Source of the DNA: Fratercula arctica
Lineage: Eukaryota > Chordata > Aves > Charadriiformes > Alcidae
Reading direction: 5' to 3'
NCBI GenBank assembly: GCA_947846985.1
Contig: CANTUZ010000002.1
Coordinates: forward strand, 59,104,563 to 59,168,562
Length of the DNA: 64,000 nucleotides
Shown: one piece after another, positions 38,736-52,685 of the stretch
Layout of the letters: the number at the start of each line of letters is the position of its first letter
Numbering within the stretch: the first letter of the stretch is position 1
Notes under the pieces: generated by a model
The model's input: only the letters and a program-made list of their open reading frames with translations
Database searches by the model: none
What the model was told of the DNA's origin: nothing
Program-made: the position numbers and the translations under genes

Positions 38736-41700
38736 GAAGGCAGCTTCAAGATACAGTTTTGCATTTGTTTGAGGGAGGAAACTTGGTAACCTCAGGTTAA
38801 CAATGAAAGAAGACCCTAGGCAGGGCACAGGGTGAATTTGGTAACAAACGTACGTGTGCATCTATCTGTGTCCCTATATGTCTATGCACATTCATGACCA
38901 GTGTTGCTCCTGCATGTTTGGTGTATTTTTCTTTGTGATGTCCATTTTAATTTCTCCCTGTTCCCTTCCTAAGAATTTGTTCTGTCCTACCTCATTTAGG
39001 ACTATTAGTTAAGAGGAAATGTCACAGGACTGCATGTTAAACGTGTTGTGTATTTGTGGCTAACACACTGCAAACACGCAGAACGAAACAGAACAAGGAG
39101 AAATATGCTAAAGCACTACCTCTTCCCTAGATTCACAGGGTAATCTCATTGCCCATCCTATGTGTTGTATCAGGGTTTTAAAGACATGCAATACATTGCT
39201 AAGGATGACACACTCAACTTTTTCCAATAAGAACAAATGCCTTGGGTTTGGGTGATCATAATTTTCTTTTTTCTCTGCCTGGTCTGATATAACTCAACTG
39301 GAAATACAGTCCAAAGGGAGATATTTTAACCTAATTGCTAGGAAAATTTGGCAGTGCAGTACAGACAAGGAAAATTTGCTTGATCAACAGAATGTCATTT
39401 AGAACCTTAAATGCATTTACTCAGTTGAAACACTGAATGACGTGCTAGTCAAATATTTCAAATGCCATTGTTTTCTAACCCTGCCAATAGTCTGCTTCTT
39501 CTCGTTGAGTGTGTACATGGGGTTGATCGAATAGTTTTGATTCTGAATGTTAACTCTTTCAGCACTATCTTTTACCTTAGATTTTAAGAGCTGTTACTAA
39601 CTGTGTAAAAAAAATTTTTTTTGCTAAAATATACCTGTACTAACTGAAGTTACTGAAGAAGTAATTGCTGAAATCTTGTATCTTCTGTAATCTTACTAGA
39701 AGCTTTAAGATATATAGATATCATTTCAAACTTCCTCATTTGTATTATAAATGGTTAAATTCTTGCCTTCATGAAAATAGGACAATATAAACCTACCCAA
39801 GGCAATACAACAACACAAGTAGATGCAGGCAAACACAACAAACTGCCAGAGGACTTTGAGTATGTGGAGCTGTGCTGCCATTAAGTTCAACCACACAAAC
39901 CCATGCCTCAAAGAACTACCAATCAAAATGAGAGAACAATTTATAAACAAACAGGATTTGCACTTTACTATAGGCTTTAGGAGTGAAGAACATATCTTTC
40001 CTTAGGAATTTCTCCCATTTTGCCCTCTATGTAGTCTGTTCAGAACTGATGGTGTTTCACAGGCCCAAAACCAGGACAGCACAGCTCCTTCTGCATATCA
40101 AATTTATACCACCACATTCCAGACAAGATAATCTTTTGTCATGGAGCTGTTTTTATGCTATGCTGATTCATGAACAGAGTTAAAAAGAAAGGGCTGCGTC
40201 AGCGGGCATGCCTGGATTTGCAACACACATTTTACCTCCTGGTGGTTTATAACACTGTCACACATAATTGAGACCTTTATAAATTCTTCTACAAGCAGGC
40301 TTCCTGGACTATTAGAAAAGAAGATGCTGCAAGGTACCCAGAAATGTGTATGATAAAAGCTGGGGATCCATCTTTTAGCATAGCACAGTCCATCTCACTA
40401 CATGAATACATTTTAAACACACTTGGACCCAGCATTAAAAATTCAATCTGTCTGAAGACCTTCAGCAGCTGTCACTGCCTTTCACTTCAAAGAGCCACAT
40501 CCACCCACAGAAAGGAGATGTCAAACAATAAAAACTCGCAAAGAGCAACAAATATCTAAAAAAAAAAAAAAAAAGAAAAAAAAGAAATAGACCTTTATTT
40601 CTATAAAAAAAGAAAACAAAGAAAAAAGGAAAGGAGTAGAGGTATTGTAATTCATTTATTTTGTTCAAAGAATGTCCAAACCAATGAATGTGCATTCTGC
40701 ATGTCTGGTGAAATGCCAGTTCAGCACTCACAATTCCAGGGTTTGAGGTGAGATATAATCAGCCGGTATCACAGTAGCTCTTCCTAGAATGTCTCCTGGA
40801 GCTTCTTGCATGAATGGAATGAATTGTACAGTTTAAAAACATGAATTAAAAAAAATATTCATAAATGGAAGACAAGTCGTAGCTCATGGGATGCTTATCT
40901 GTTTGCACCCTGTAATAATGATGTTTACGCACAGGGCTAAGAATGGGTAATGCTGCTACAGTTTCTCCTTTTCTCCATCAGCTACTGTTTCCATCCAGTA
41001 CTCCAGTAATGTGTTTGTGATTGAGCCTGCCAGCAAACTGTTCAGACTGTTGCCCCATTCAGAATATCCTGGTGTCTAAGGACCTAAGAGGACAGAAGTC
41101 TATCATCTCTAATTAGGCTCTGTGGCACTCATTTCCTTGATTCTGACAGTTTTAGAAACACTCTCCACTGGAGGTGGAAGGAAAACTTCTACCTCTTCCA
41201 GTCCTCCAGGTCCTGGCCCAGAAACTTGAACAAAGCCTTTAAAGTGAACTTTTCCCAGTCCCTTGCTGTTTCCTGCCTCACTTGTCTTATAAACATCTTC
41301 TGTCAGACACATAAATCTTCGCCCAGCTTATTTGGGCAGCTCCTTGGAGGCTCACTGTAGAAAGAAACAGCTCAGTCATCCCTTCAGCTCTCTGAACTTC
41401 CCTCTTGTGTGACCTGCAATCTTCCAGTTTATCCAAGGGTTGCAAGGCAAGCACAGCCCTCCAGCTCAGGAGGATGTTACTTCTCCATTAAACATTTAGA
41501 AGCTGGACAGTACTGGATTTATCTTCTCCTAATCATTAATCTGGAATACATGGCATGTATCATGAATTGAAATGGCTTTTAAAGCAGAACAGTGTTCTTG
41601 CTCCATAATTCCCTTTTTTTTTCTTTTTTTTTAAGAACACAACAACAAGGGACAATGAAATTCTGTTGGTGAGATGAAAAAGGATTTCTGGGGTTGGTTT

Positions 41701-41896
41701 TTTCATGACTGGAGATTAAAAAACTGCAGGGAAAGCCAAGTTAAACACCTCTCTTTGCTCTCTAGATAAATATGGCCAAAAGCTAGTGGAAAATCTTGTG
41801 CAATATATAAATTAATTTCCTTGTTATCTACTGGCCCTTCTACTGCTTTCTGTTTCTATCCCTACTTGCATATTTCAACTAATATCAGCTAACTTT
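38736..41896. other. Unique stretch, no recognisable gene
   Basis: No gene is recognised. A 67-codon minus frame at 41109-41312 has a Gly/Pro/Glu-rich composition that is unlike the usual chance frames here but matches no family I know. A poly-A tract (40558) is listed separately. A mixed poly-T/C run occurs at 41612-41632. Confidence 0.5.
40558..40587 (+). repeat. Poly-A tract with single G interruptions
   Basis: Seventeen A (40558-40574), then G, eight A, G and three A. It could be the tail of an old retrocopy, but the sequence upstream (40344-40557) does not resemble any gene or LINE I know. Confidence 0.9.
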
Positions 41897-42513
41897 GAAG
41901 GAATTATATGATGTGAGCCAGCAATGTGTCCTTGCAGCAAAGATAACTAGTGCCATCCCAGGTTGCATTAGACAAAGTAGTGCCAGCAGGCTGAGGGAGG
42001 TTCTCCTTCCTCCCTGCCCTGCTCTGGTGAGGCCACTCCTGGAGTGCTGTGTCCAGTTTTGGGCTTCCAAGTACAAGAGACCCATGGATGTACTGGAGAG
42101 AATCCAATGAAGGGCCGTGAAGACGATTAATGGTCAGGAACATTTCTCACATGATGAATGACTGAGAGCGCTGGGATTGTTCAGCCTGGAGAAGAGATGG
42201 CTCAGGGATTTGGTAGCAATGTACACAAATACCTGAAGGGAGGTTGCAAAGAAGACAGAGACAGGCTCTTTTCAGCGGCAGGACAAGAGGAGGCTCCCTC
42301 TGAACATCAGGAAATACTGTTTTACTGAGAGAATGACCAAGCACTGGCAGAGGTTGCCCAAGGGTGTTGTAGTCTCCATTCTTGGAGATGTTCAAAAGCT
42401 GTCTGGACATGGTCCTGGGTAACCAGCTATAGGTGACCCTGTTTGAGCAGCTGGGTTGGACCAGATGACCTCCAGTGGTCCCTTCCGACCTCAACCCTTC
42501 AGCGATTCTGTGG
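41897..42513 (+). mobile_element. CR1 LINE 3' end, plus strand
   Basis: This is a 5'-truncated CR1 containing the end of ORF2 and the 3' UTR. The plus frame 41895-42110 has SQQCVLAAKITSAIPGCIRQ and [20 protein letters not shown], the CR1 motifs just after the reverse transcriptase. Stops and frameshifts follow. The 3' UTR contains GTTGGACCAGATGACCTCC and ends at GATTCTGTGG, with a single copy of the tail unit. It is moderately diverged and older than the 18183 element. Confidence 0.93.
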
Positions 42514-44507
42514 CATAGGTGGTTGCAACAGTTAGACATTGGATACAATGAACCCAGATCCCTGCGAGTTCCACGATCCTAGAAAGATAGGCGATTCAAT
42601 TTTAGCACCTTTTGCTCAGTCTAAGTGGACCTACAGAACTTTTCTGCAATGGTGCAAAAAATTGTTTCTTCAATGAGCATCCAAATTCTTAAATATAGCT
42701 TAATGCTAATGGCATGGTTCAATGAGTTCCTGTTACAGGAAGACTCAAGGAAATATGGATTTCCCAAATATCTGTGTGGATGGTACTCAGAAGAGCACCC
42801 TTACAAGAAGGAGGCTTTGACATTTCTTTTTGGGTTTGCCTTGTATCAGGAGAAGCAATAGCATGACATGACATGATGGCAGTGAAATGCTCTGGGCAGC
42901 AGGCTGTAAGGGAGTAAAAAAAGGATGACATCTCAAGTTTTCCCTCTATATGTCAGTATAGGTGGGACTAGGAAAAAGTATTCTCCAGAGACGCATATCC
43001 GAGTGGTTGTTTCACACTGCATCTAACCTACATTCACACAGGTTGATGCCAAAAGGCACAGTCCTGTTCTCTCTCTTTTCTTCCCAAGGTACATGCGCTC
43101 CTGCCTCCTCTCTTGAGTCAGATCTGGAGATCGTGTGGCAGGAAGGTGAACTCAAAAGCTCATTGATCTCATGAGTAAATGAGTAATTTTTTTTTGGCAG
43201 GCTCATTTTCTTTTGGATTAATTATCTGACCCCATTTATCCAATAGCAGTGTGATTGCTAGAGCCAATGAAAAAGAAGCAACCAGGAGCAGAACAGCACC
43301 ACACCTCCTACGATCTATAATTAGACCAGACTATAAATAGACCCATTAGATCTAGTGCAAGATCTCAGAAGAAAGGGAACCACAGGGGAGGGCTTGTGAT
43401 TTACAGAGTACCTTCCCAGGGCTTTGTTTGGGCTGGTGCAGCTAAGAGCTGCTTCTCACACAGGGCATCAGTTTTGGCTACCTGTGTTATCCTGGCGGCT
43501 GAGGCTAGAAGAGCAGGCAAAGCGACATCAGGGGATTTGGGGGGTGAGAGGCAAAGGAGAGGCATGCTGTTGATTTCTGAGGGAGAAAAGGGAGGTGTAA
43601 ATCCAATGGACAGGTGGATAGGTCTAAAACATGTCTATTTTCTGTCTGTTTTGTTATGTTTGGGAAGCATTTCTGTTAATACCATACAGTGGAGAAAAGT
43701 TTGTATTTATAACATGGCACAGATGTCTGAATCAAATAAATAACTATGCTCATTGGTGTTGAGGTGAATGCTTACCTTAAAGCAAGGCAACGAAGTGTGT
43801 GTGTGGAGCTATAGGGAAAAAATACAAAGGCCAAAAGACTTTGCTTTTACTTGAAAAGCAGCGATGCTTTTCAATGTTTCCTGCATGCCAGAGAACTGTA
43901 TTAGCTGCAATGTTGTGGACCATAACTAGCACAGCTGGTGAAATAGAAGCTGGCTGGAAGGAGTTTAGGGCAACAAAACCAGCTTGCAGCACAAGGTCCA
44001 AGGTAGTTTGTGCTGAGCCCTGCCAGCCAGTGAGGTCTGACAGTCACAAAGTGTGAATGCCGTAGGCTAGGCAATGGCCTTTACCAGGGGAGAGGTCTGT
44101 GAAAGAGTCTTACCCATAATTTAAGATTGTATATATTATTCCATTTACTTGCTTTTATCTGCTTTTCTTCTGTTAACAAAATATTGCTTAGAGTCAAGTC
44201 ATTCACGTTTGTGAGTGGGAAAAACCATTCCATGGAGCCTCGCAAGACTTAGCTTAATTTCCCAGCTTTTTGGCCAGGCAAGAATCAGTGGTTTAGAAAC
44301 ATCCACTTACTTGGTCCCGCTGCTACCAGTTAAGTCCTGACAAAAACAGGTTACACAAGTAAACCTGAATTAATGCATTATGTCTACTGCTATGTTTCAA
44401 ATAAATTCCACTACTGGTACTTAAACTAGCAGATAAAGAAAAAGCACTGCTTGGCTCTGTTAAGTATAACAGTGTCCTGCCTGCTGAACTTTCAAGAAAC
44501 TTTAATA

Positions 44508-44549
44508 GTTTAATAGAAATATGAGTTTAATAGAAATGTTTCTATTAAA
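44508..44549. repeat. 17-bp direct repeat overlapping an 11-bp hairpin
   Basis: GTTTAATAGAAAT occurs at 44508-44520 and again at 44525-44537. The second copy forms a perfect hairpin: TTTAATAGAAA at 44526-44536, loop TG, and TTTCTATTAAA at 44539-44549. A third partial copy, CTTTAATAG, lies at 44500-44508. Confidence 0.88.
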
Positions 44550-44843
44550 AGAAAAGGAGAGCAAGAAAAAGCAGAAACTTCATTCCAGTAGTATATGTGC
44601 CTGCCAGCTTGTTCTATCGAATTTTATGTGTTTTATAATCATATTTTATACAATGGTAATTGAGAAGAAAAAAAGTGTAATATTTTTCTCTGACATCTTA
44701 TTGTAGATATTTTGGTTTACTAAATTAACTCCTTACCACAGTGTGGAGAGACTAACTAGACAGTTGTTCAAGTATTGTTCTCTTTTTAAAAATAATAAGC
44801 CAACCTTAGCTTCTACTTTGAATTAAAAAGGGAGTCATCATGG

Positions 44844-44891
44844 AAAAAAAAAAAAAAAACCAAAACAAAAAAAACAACAACAACAAAAAAA
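44844..44891 (+). repeat. Poly-A then A/C-rich simple repeat
   Basis: Sixteen A (44844-44859) followed by CAAAAC- and (CAA)n-like units. It may be a decayed retrotransposon tail, but no body is recognisable upstream. Confidence 0.88.
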
Positions 44892-47800
44892 TAGTCATAA
44901 AGGTCTCAGCTACACATATTTTCTCCATCTTGCATTTGATTGGTTTTGCTCCCTCTGTGGAATAGCCCTAAGAATACTGGTGGAGATGCGTGCCTTTAAT
45001 CTGCAAATGTTTTTACTATATTACTGTCTTAGCCCTGTCAGTGTGGAGTTAAAAAATGACCATGAACACTGTGTTTCCACTAGCAGTTGTATTGATGGAG
45101 TCACAGTAGACTTCACATTGATGGGGCACTTTTAAGGAGAAATAAAGGGCGGTTTAGACAAGCCCAAGGGTTACATTATGCAAATGATATGTGCTCATTA
45201 ACCTTTCACATAGCTGAAAACATTTGTTACCTGGTTACCTATTACCCTTTCTCCTTCCTCCCTGTCCCAAAACTCGCAACCCACTCTGACACTTTCATCA
45301 AAGATTTAATTTCAGGGAACTACTGCCATTGGCCCTCTGATCATTAAGATTTTATTACTCTCAGAACATATAGCACGATACATTTCCTGGTAGACTGCTA
45401 AGTAATGCTTTCAATAATTAAAAATCCATAAATAATTAAAACACAACATTATATTTGTCAACATAAATGAACAAATTATGTCCTGTGAACAGCATTCTGA
45501 ACAGATACGAGCTTAAAACATGCAGTAATGTGTTCAATAGCTGTATTTAGGAATAAATCTTCCTCTCTTAAAACAGATTTATATTCATTTATCCAAATAA
45601 TGGGGAATGCAGTATTCTCAGCAGATATCATTGTCATCAATAAAAATTAATTTTGATTCATATTAAAGCTGAAAGCAAAAAACCCTATGAGACTAGGGAC
45701 ACATAGAGATTTGCACTTTATGAACAAAATGTGAGAGGATGGACAACTTGTCCTGAAGAGTTTGCATATGGGATAAATAATATCCACAAAGTCTTGGAGA
45801 AGATGCAGGGGTGATGGGCTATGAGCAACTTATGACCTTTCAAAATAAAGTTACATGACATTCACAATTTGAGAATATACGTAATAAAAAGGGTAGATGT
45901 GGTCAGCCAAGAACTGAGAGGGCCTTTCTGAAGTTATACAAAATGAAGGGATTCAAAACTAATCACATTTAAAAAAAATAGGAGGATAAAAAAGAACACC
46001 TTTGCGGTAACATTTGAAAAACATCCCAATTTTTTTCACCTAGATGTGGCAAAATCATATGGGTAATTGTGCATATGCAAGAACACCACCATACGGGAGA
46101 AACTTTGAATATAACTCAGAGGATTTGTGATGAGCTCTACTCAGCTTTGACCATCCACTTCAGCAAAGATGTTTGAAAAACAAATCGAATTTTCAGGGTT
46201 TATGTGAAAACCAAGGTAAATCAAGTTATGAAGGAGATCATAAACAGGTTATCTGAAGTTTATCCACTCCTTTTTGAGACATTTTCCTGGCTTTTTCTTT
46301 CACTTTGTTGTCATTTTTTAGTACTCAACCAAAATATTCCTATCACCATTGGCTCTTTCTTGGATTTACTATATCCTACTTCATTTGGCCTTTCAAGATT
46401 GCCCTAAAGAAATGAGGCACTTAACCTCTTTAAACTTTCTGAAAATCTTAAGCATCCTCTTCAATTATAACTTCTCACTTTTCTTTCAGAAGAAAAAAAT
46501 CACCTCTTTCTCTGATTGTCTCTGGTTTTCCACCTTCTTTCTCCTGTGTGATGCTTTTGGTCCTATATTCCTCTTTCAATAAATCCCAGAACTACCAAGC
46601 ACCTTTTTGTATTTTGTGTTTGGATGAATCACCCATCACATTTCATCAGTAGACAGTGCACTTTCCAGTTCTGCGGGTCTGCTTGACCCAGAAGTGTTAA
46701 AGAACGCTCTGCAAGACCCTAATCACTGGGCACTTGCAAGAAATAGTTCCAGGGCTTGTCTAGACCTGCTGAAGTCCTGCTGCTGTAGGAGAAGAGTTCA
46801 AGCAGGAATGTTTAAAGCGTTCTTTTACAAAAGAGTCTTCCTTAAATTAATCAAAATCAAGAAATATTTTTTTATTTTGTGTTCCACATGCTTAGAGCTC
46901 TTAGACAATTCTTTTTCTTCTGACCTGCTAACCTTAAGCCTTTGTTTTCATACTTTAGGTAGAGAAATAGAAAGCCTTTGCATAAAGGGAAGTGAAATCA
47001 ATGTGTGAAATACGAAACAAAGAAAGATTTCTGAAAGTCGTCTGCAGGAGGCATAATGTAAAATTTAGCAATAACAAAAATATTGAACATTTTACTTGGT
47101 AACATAGATACAAGGATAAACTTTTTCACCGAAACGCCCTTCGCTTCTGCACAGACACCTTCAGATGTCTATGATGTCTTTGCAGTGAGACATCAAAATC
47201 CATGAAAAACAAGTGAACCATCTCAGAACTTTTGGTGGCCCACAATCGTCACCTTCACTGAAGCTTGTAAGAACCATGAAGTGTAGTGGGATGAAAGGAA
47301 AAAGTGATACTTAAGAGCCAAAAGAACAGAGAAAAAAAATTAATATAGACTGCGAACTCGGGAGGAATGTCAGTCCAGCCTGACTTTTACAATATCATGG
47401 GGTAGGGACTCAGATGGTATAAACTGATACTGCTCCTCTTGACTCAAACTGGACAAGAACATGATTCAAATATATTTGATTTTCCTCTTGTTTTGGTGTT
47501 GAACTAATGGAAAACTACTCCATATTTTCAGTTTGTGAACAAAAGCTATTATCAGGAAAATCTCTTCTTTTAATGAGAGTTAAAATATACTTTGTATATG
47601 ATTTATTTTATTTTTATATGCAACAATAGGGCATTTTCATGGAACAGAAATTTGCAAATAGTGAATTATTTTCCCACATGGACAGCTGTTTAATTTTGGG
47701 GGGAAAATTTAATGGCAGGGAGGTGCTGAATGAAAGGATCTATTAATTTTAAAATGACAGCTGTTGTAGGATTATAGGTTCTGTGGATTTGTTTGTTATT

Positions 47801-49711
47801 AAGAAGCTGCAACCATTCAAGATGAAGTTAAGTTATATTTTTGACATCTTTTTCTGTGCAGATCAGCCCACTGAGACAGAGATTAAATAAGATCTGTTGA
47901 AAATAAAATTAAATCCTAACAATAACATCTGGCTAGAATTAAGACATTTCTTTTTTTTAAGGGACATTTTTTGCTTCTCAGTCTTCATTTTATGTACATT
48001 CTGACTTTAAGCTTATATTTCCTATGAGACCCAAAGTGATTTTTGGATTGGTTGGTAAAAGGCTATTTAATATGTCACTCCTCTGAAATTCTGCATTCTC
48101 TTCCACATCTCTACTGCCTTTCACTTACCCTGTATTAGAAATGTAATCTTTTTTCTTCCACTAGCTTTATGAAAGATGCTACAAAAGGCTAAAATCTTTA
48201 TGTTGAAAAGATGTTGTTTAGGGATTGATTTGCACCTCAAAATACAGTCCATACACCTCATGTAACTTTCAGATCTTATCCTACAGATACTGAGGTTATA
48301 AAAATACTTTATTTATGTACTGGAGGGAAAAAACCTAAATTTAGGAGTGCGCAATCATCTGGTTACAATATTAGGTTTCAATAAATATTGATTTTGTACC
48401 AAGACCTGGGGAACACAGCCATGCTGAGACATTTGAACTAGCACTGTCCCAAAATGGTACATCAGAATAAGGCAAACAGCATCATGAATATATTTTGCAC
48501 AGATGCAAAACCAGACGATCTGAACTTAAACTCTTACATCCATCCTCTCAGATTTAGCTCCAGGCAGATTTGACCATGTGGGATGTGCCTTTATGTTGAA
48601 CATTCACTAGATGGCATGGGTTTTCTCAGCAGCTGTGTGGATACATCTTTCAACCCCATTACCTGGCAGCTGTTTGAATAAGTTCCCTTAAAGAGATGTG
48701 CTTAGGTAACCATGTCCTCTGCGTGTGCCTGTGAGACCCTGGTCTTGCCTGGGTGCTGAGGCGCGCTAACACCTTTACCTGGAGGGAACTAGTTTATTTC
48801 AAGAGGGAAGAGCAGGGTAAGGCTATCCAGACTTAAACAATTTCAACTTTGCCTTAACCTAGCCAAGAACTTGACTAGAAAGTCTTCCGAACAGGCACTG
48901 GAAGGCTTGAACTAAAGTCTGAGTTAATAATACAAGATTAAATTCAAAATAAATGAAATGGGGATGAGAAGTTTTTTCTCTGACCTCTGTTTTGTGAACT
49001 TAGACTAATACCTTTAGACCCGTACTATCTCACTTACTGTATATTCACATGGTACCTTGCACACAGAGGCCTTAATCTCGTTAAATTTTTGAGCAGTACT
49101 TCTATACAAATTTCTAATATTGATAGTTGTCATTGTAACCTGTCTTGATGAGGGAAAAGTTGGGCATTCTTGAAAGAAGACGTGCCCAATCAGATGATAT
49201 ATTATGTTAACCATCACCAACCACCTACAGGTATACTACAAATGTTCAGATTTGATGTTCATAATGCCCTGAAGGCTTTACTTCAGTTATCTCAACTTCA
49301 TGGTGGGGGATACCAATAAGGATTCAAGTGAGTTGTGTGATGCCACACACTGAAGTCAGCAATGAGGAGAGGTCATAACATAGGAATTTCTAATTTCTCT
49401 ACTTTTGAGCATGAGATAATGTTACTTTGCAACTGAATGCCTTATGTCAGTCCTCTACCGGAAAGAATGAACATAAATTCTCACACATTTACTTTTTCTG
49501 CTGGCAACAAAGAAGTAAGTTACATTTTGGAAATGCTAGGCTTTTCTTTATTATCAGGCCCTCAGTCGGAGCTTCAATTTTGTTCATCACTAACTAAGCT
49601 CTACTTGAATGAATAATTCACAATAGATAATGCATTTGTTGAACTTTGTATGTTTCCCTACTTCTAGGCTTTTTAAAGCAGTTATAAAAAAGTTTCAAAA
49701 GAAGATACCAG

Positions 49712-49820
49712 ACCTAGAAACACTTAACTTGAAGTACATGAGCATCTCATTGACTTCAATACAACTACTCAGGTGTTTATAATGAAACACATACGTAAGT
49801 GTTACCAGCTTACTGGAGCC
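49712..49820 (+). repeat. Possible ancient amniote interspersed repeat
   Basis: The wording CTCATTGACTTCAATAC, ACTACTCAGGTG and ACATACGTAAGTGTTACC, in that order, resembles a dispersed repeat common in turtles, crocodiles and birds that I recall as CATTGACTTCAATGGGACTA..., then ...GCATAAGTG. I cannot name the family with certainty; it may be a CR1/L3-derived tail or a SINE. The copy is heavily diverged. Confidence 0.4.
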
Positions 49821-52669
49821 TTCTTTTGAACTTTGAATATGAAATTAAAAAGAATAAATTTTCACCAACATTTGAGTTTAAAATTGACTTTTAAAAAAAT
49901 ATTGCATCTAGCAAAGGTTTAATGCACAAATAATCACAGCTGATGAATATGAACAGTCTCGTGCATGCTGTTTATTCATAACTGAAGTTCAAATGTGAAT
50001 AAATGAATATTTATTGAAATATCATTCCCTCCGTCCAGATTTTAATACAAATCTCCCTGGAACTATCACTACAGAACTGGTAGGAACAATCATCTGTGTT
50101 TACAGGAGCAAATGATGGTCAAATCCTTTTCTCTAATATCTAGCAGAGAAAGAAAGGGCCACTTTTAAAGGGTCTTATTGTTTTCTGCTTAGTACCTCAA
50201 TTAGGTTGATTTTCCTCTCAAGTTCATACGTGGTAGTCAGTAAGAACCCAATGAAAATCCATGAACATGAAATTTAATGAAGTAAACCAAAGGAACAAGG
50301 AAAAGGGCCCATTGTTTTCATTATGATTATGCAATAAAGCTTTATACTTCTTACAGTGTTTCAGCAAATGACCTGCAAGATTTTTACCTTTTAATATTTT
50401 GCCCAATCTCAGATTCCTTGCCATTCCAGTAAATTAAGCCAGGTTACAGTTTGGTCCATAGTAATTCTTATTTTATTTTCAGTCAAAAATAGACTGCTGC
50501 CAATGAAGTAAAAATGCTCCACATGCCACGTTCCTGACAGCTTTGTGCGAGAGGAGTAGAAATCAGACAAAACATCAGTGGTTCCACAAGTTCAGTTTAA
50601 ATCGCATATTGTGTTTGTATATCTTTAGGGAACAAGGAAACTTGGTTTCATTTTTTTAAAGCGCAGCTAGTGGGAGGCTGTTCTGTTTTTGTAAAGCTAT
50701 AGGAAGACTAGATCTAATCATGTTTTGCTTGACCTGCTTTTTTTTTTTTATTAGGACTTGGAGCTATTCCTCATAATCTTTAAGGAAGCTTCCCTAGGAA
50801 TGTCAGTTTTTTAAATCCCTTGATATGGCCTATGCTCCACTGAAGCATTAAATTTTGTGGGAGGGGTGAAAAAATTTACATGTGTGTTTGAACATGCATC
50901 AGCCCACTCGGTCATGAGGAGCCATAAATATATTCTTTTTAAGTGTTCTTAGATCCTTGATACTCTGCACATAAGGAAAAAGGAAGGAAATTTTCAAGGA
51001 GATGTTTGACTGCAATAGACATGAATAGCTTCTATGGTACAGGGATGCTGAATAACACGGGTATGTGGGTCAGACATCTCTACCAGCACCCCTGAGACAT
51101 TTTCAAGTCTATCATACCATAAAGCATTAAAGTTGTGAACTTGTCCGTATGCTGTATGCTGTGGCCTCTACAGTTTACAGCCTGGACTTCATCAGTCTGG
51201 TAAAATGACTGAAGTGACAGCAATACAAACTGAGCAGAAATACTCATTCAGGAAGAGTTTTGTCTCCTTCTGCTGCATCTTATTATGAAGCGTTTTTAAC
51301 AGCTGGGGCTACACATGAGGTACATCAGCAGACTGGAAGCCATTAGGCCAAACCCTATGGAATATTTATTTCCAACATCTGGAAACTAATTTGATTCTGC
51401 TGTAGGCAGCTACGTTTCCTATGCTATCAACTCATGAAGCTGTCTTTGAGCCTGCTGGTCACGTTAACTGATAAAAATGATCGGGAGTCCAAGGCAGGGC
51501 TCTCCTGCGTTTTTTAAAAATGAATGTAATCCATGAACGACAGCTGTTAAATTTGACAGTCCCAACAGAAAGTCAACCTTTTAAAACTTAACTGTCCCTA
51601 AATACTTGGAAAAAATGTATTTAAAGCCCATTCTCTGCAGTGACAGTTTTAGTTGTTTAGCGGTATCTGCCTTTTTGCCTTCCCTCTTCCATGCTCCTTG
51701 TTAGTAGGTTCCAGATACTTCATATTTTGTATGTAGAGCTTTGCACAGGAACTTCATTTTGTCAGAATTGTAGGTAAATTAGAGGAACTTTTCTTGAGTT
51801 ACAGATCTTAAAAATAGGTTTCGAAAAGCATCTCTGCTTTTGTGTCACTTCTATGAAATAACATGCCTTAAAAGTTTGCTCCTTTCAGAAGAGTAACTCT
51901 GAAAAGCCATGATTTTTAGGAAAAATCACAGTGACAGGCTTTCAGCCCTAGCAATTGAAGACTCTTTTCCCTATGAAAAATGGCAATGAATGCTTTTTAA
52001 AGATTTAAATTGAAAAAGATTAACCTTGATGCTGGATGCACCAAAAGCACCAAGGGAACATTAACGATGGACTTTCTGGACACAAAAAGGAAACTTGCAG
52101 GTGTTTGGGTTTTTTTTATGTCATCTGGAATATACATTTTGCAGATTATCATCATTTAGACATACCAGTTTTCCTCATGCTTCAGAGTTGAACAAGAAAA
52201 GTTGAGGTTTATCTAAAAACCCCAACCCTGAATATTTAATGAGACTCTCAAGTCCATTTTGTATTATACATAACTTTGTATTTGGGTCCTCTGCTAAACT
52301 AAACTGGCTGTAGATAGTGACAGATTTGCATCAATTTGTTACATATAAGGGCTAAACTCTTGCAGCCAGTCACTTCGGGGTAGAGTCGCTGCAAGGCCCA
52401 CAGAAAAGGCAACAGGCAGCTTATTCCTTCCACTCCTGTCCATTGCCCAGAGGAGGACTATATTAGCCCTGAAGCTCCTAAGTTTGAAATGACATTAAAA
52501 GCTGACGTAGCAGTATAACTTCAAATAGCTATTGACATTTTGTCTTTATTTATGATGGTAGTAGCTTTAAGTTTGAGGCAAGCTGCCATGTAAGCAGTAA
52601 TTCAGACCTATTCCCCCTGAGTAGCTTTGAGTGTGATTTAACTGGATTGCAGATTTAACTGTTTTTTTT

Positions 52670-52685
52670 AATTATTATTATTATT
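52670..52685 (+). repeat. (ATT)n microsatellite
   Basis: About five ATT units, directly after an eight-T run. Confidence 0.85.

Larger units (their letters stand above)
42514..49711. other. Unique stretch, no recognisable gene
   Basis: No gene is recognised. Frames such as 43396-43743 (115 codons, plus) and 46694-47008 (104 codons, plus) have no domain. Two short minus-strand segments with excellent splice-like borders (43776-43808 and 44311-44336), and one at 49038-49139, are described in the findings. 45140-45700 is AT-rich, low in repeats and of the type that often proves conserved non-coding, but that cannot be judged without alignment. Confidence 0.5.
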
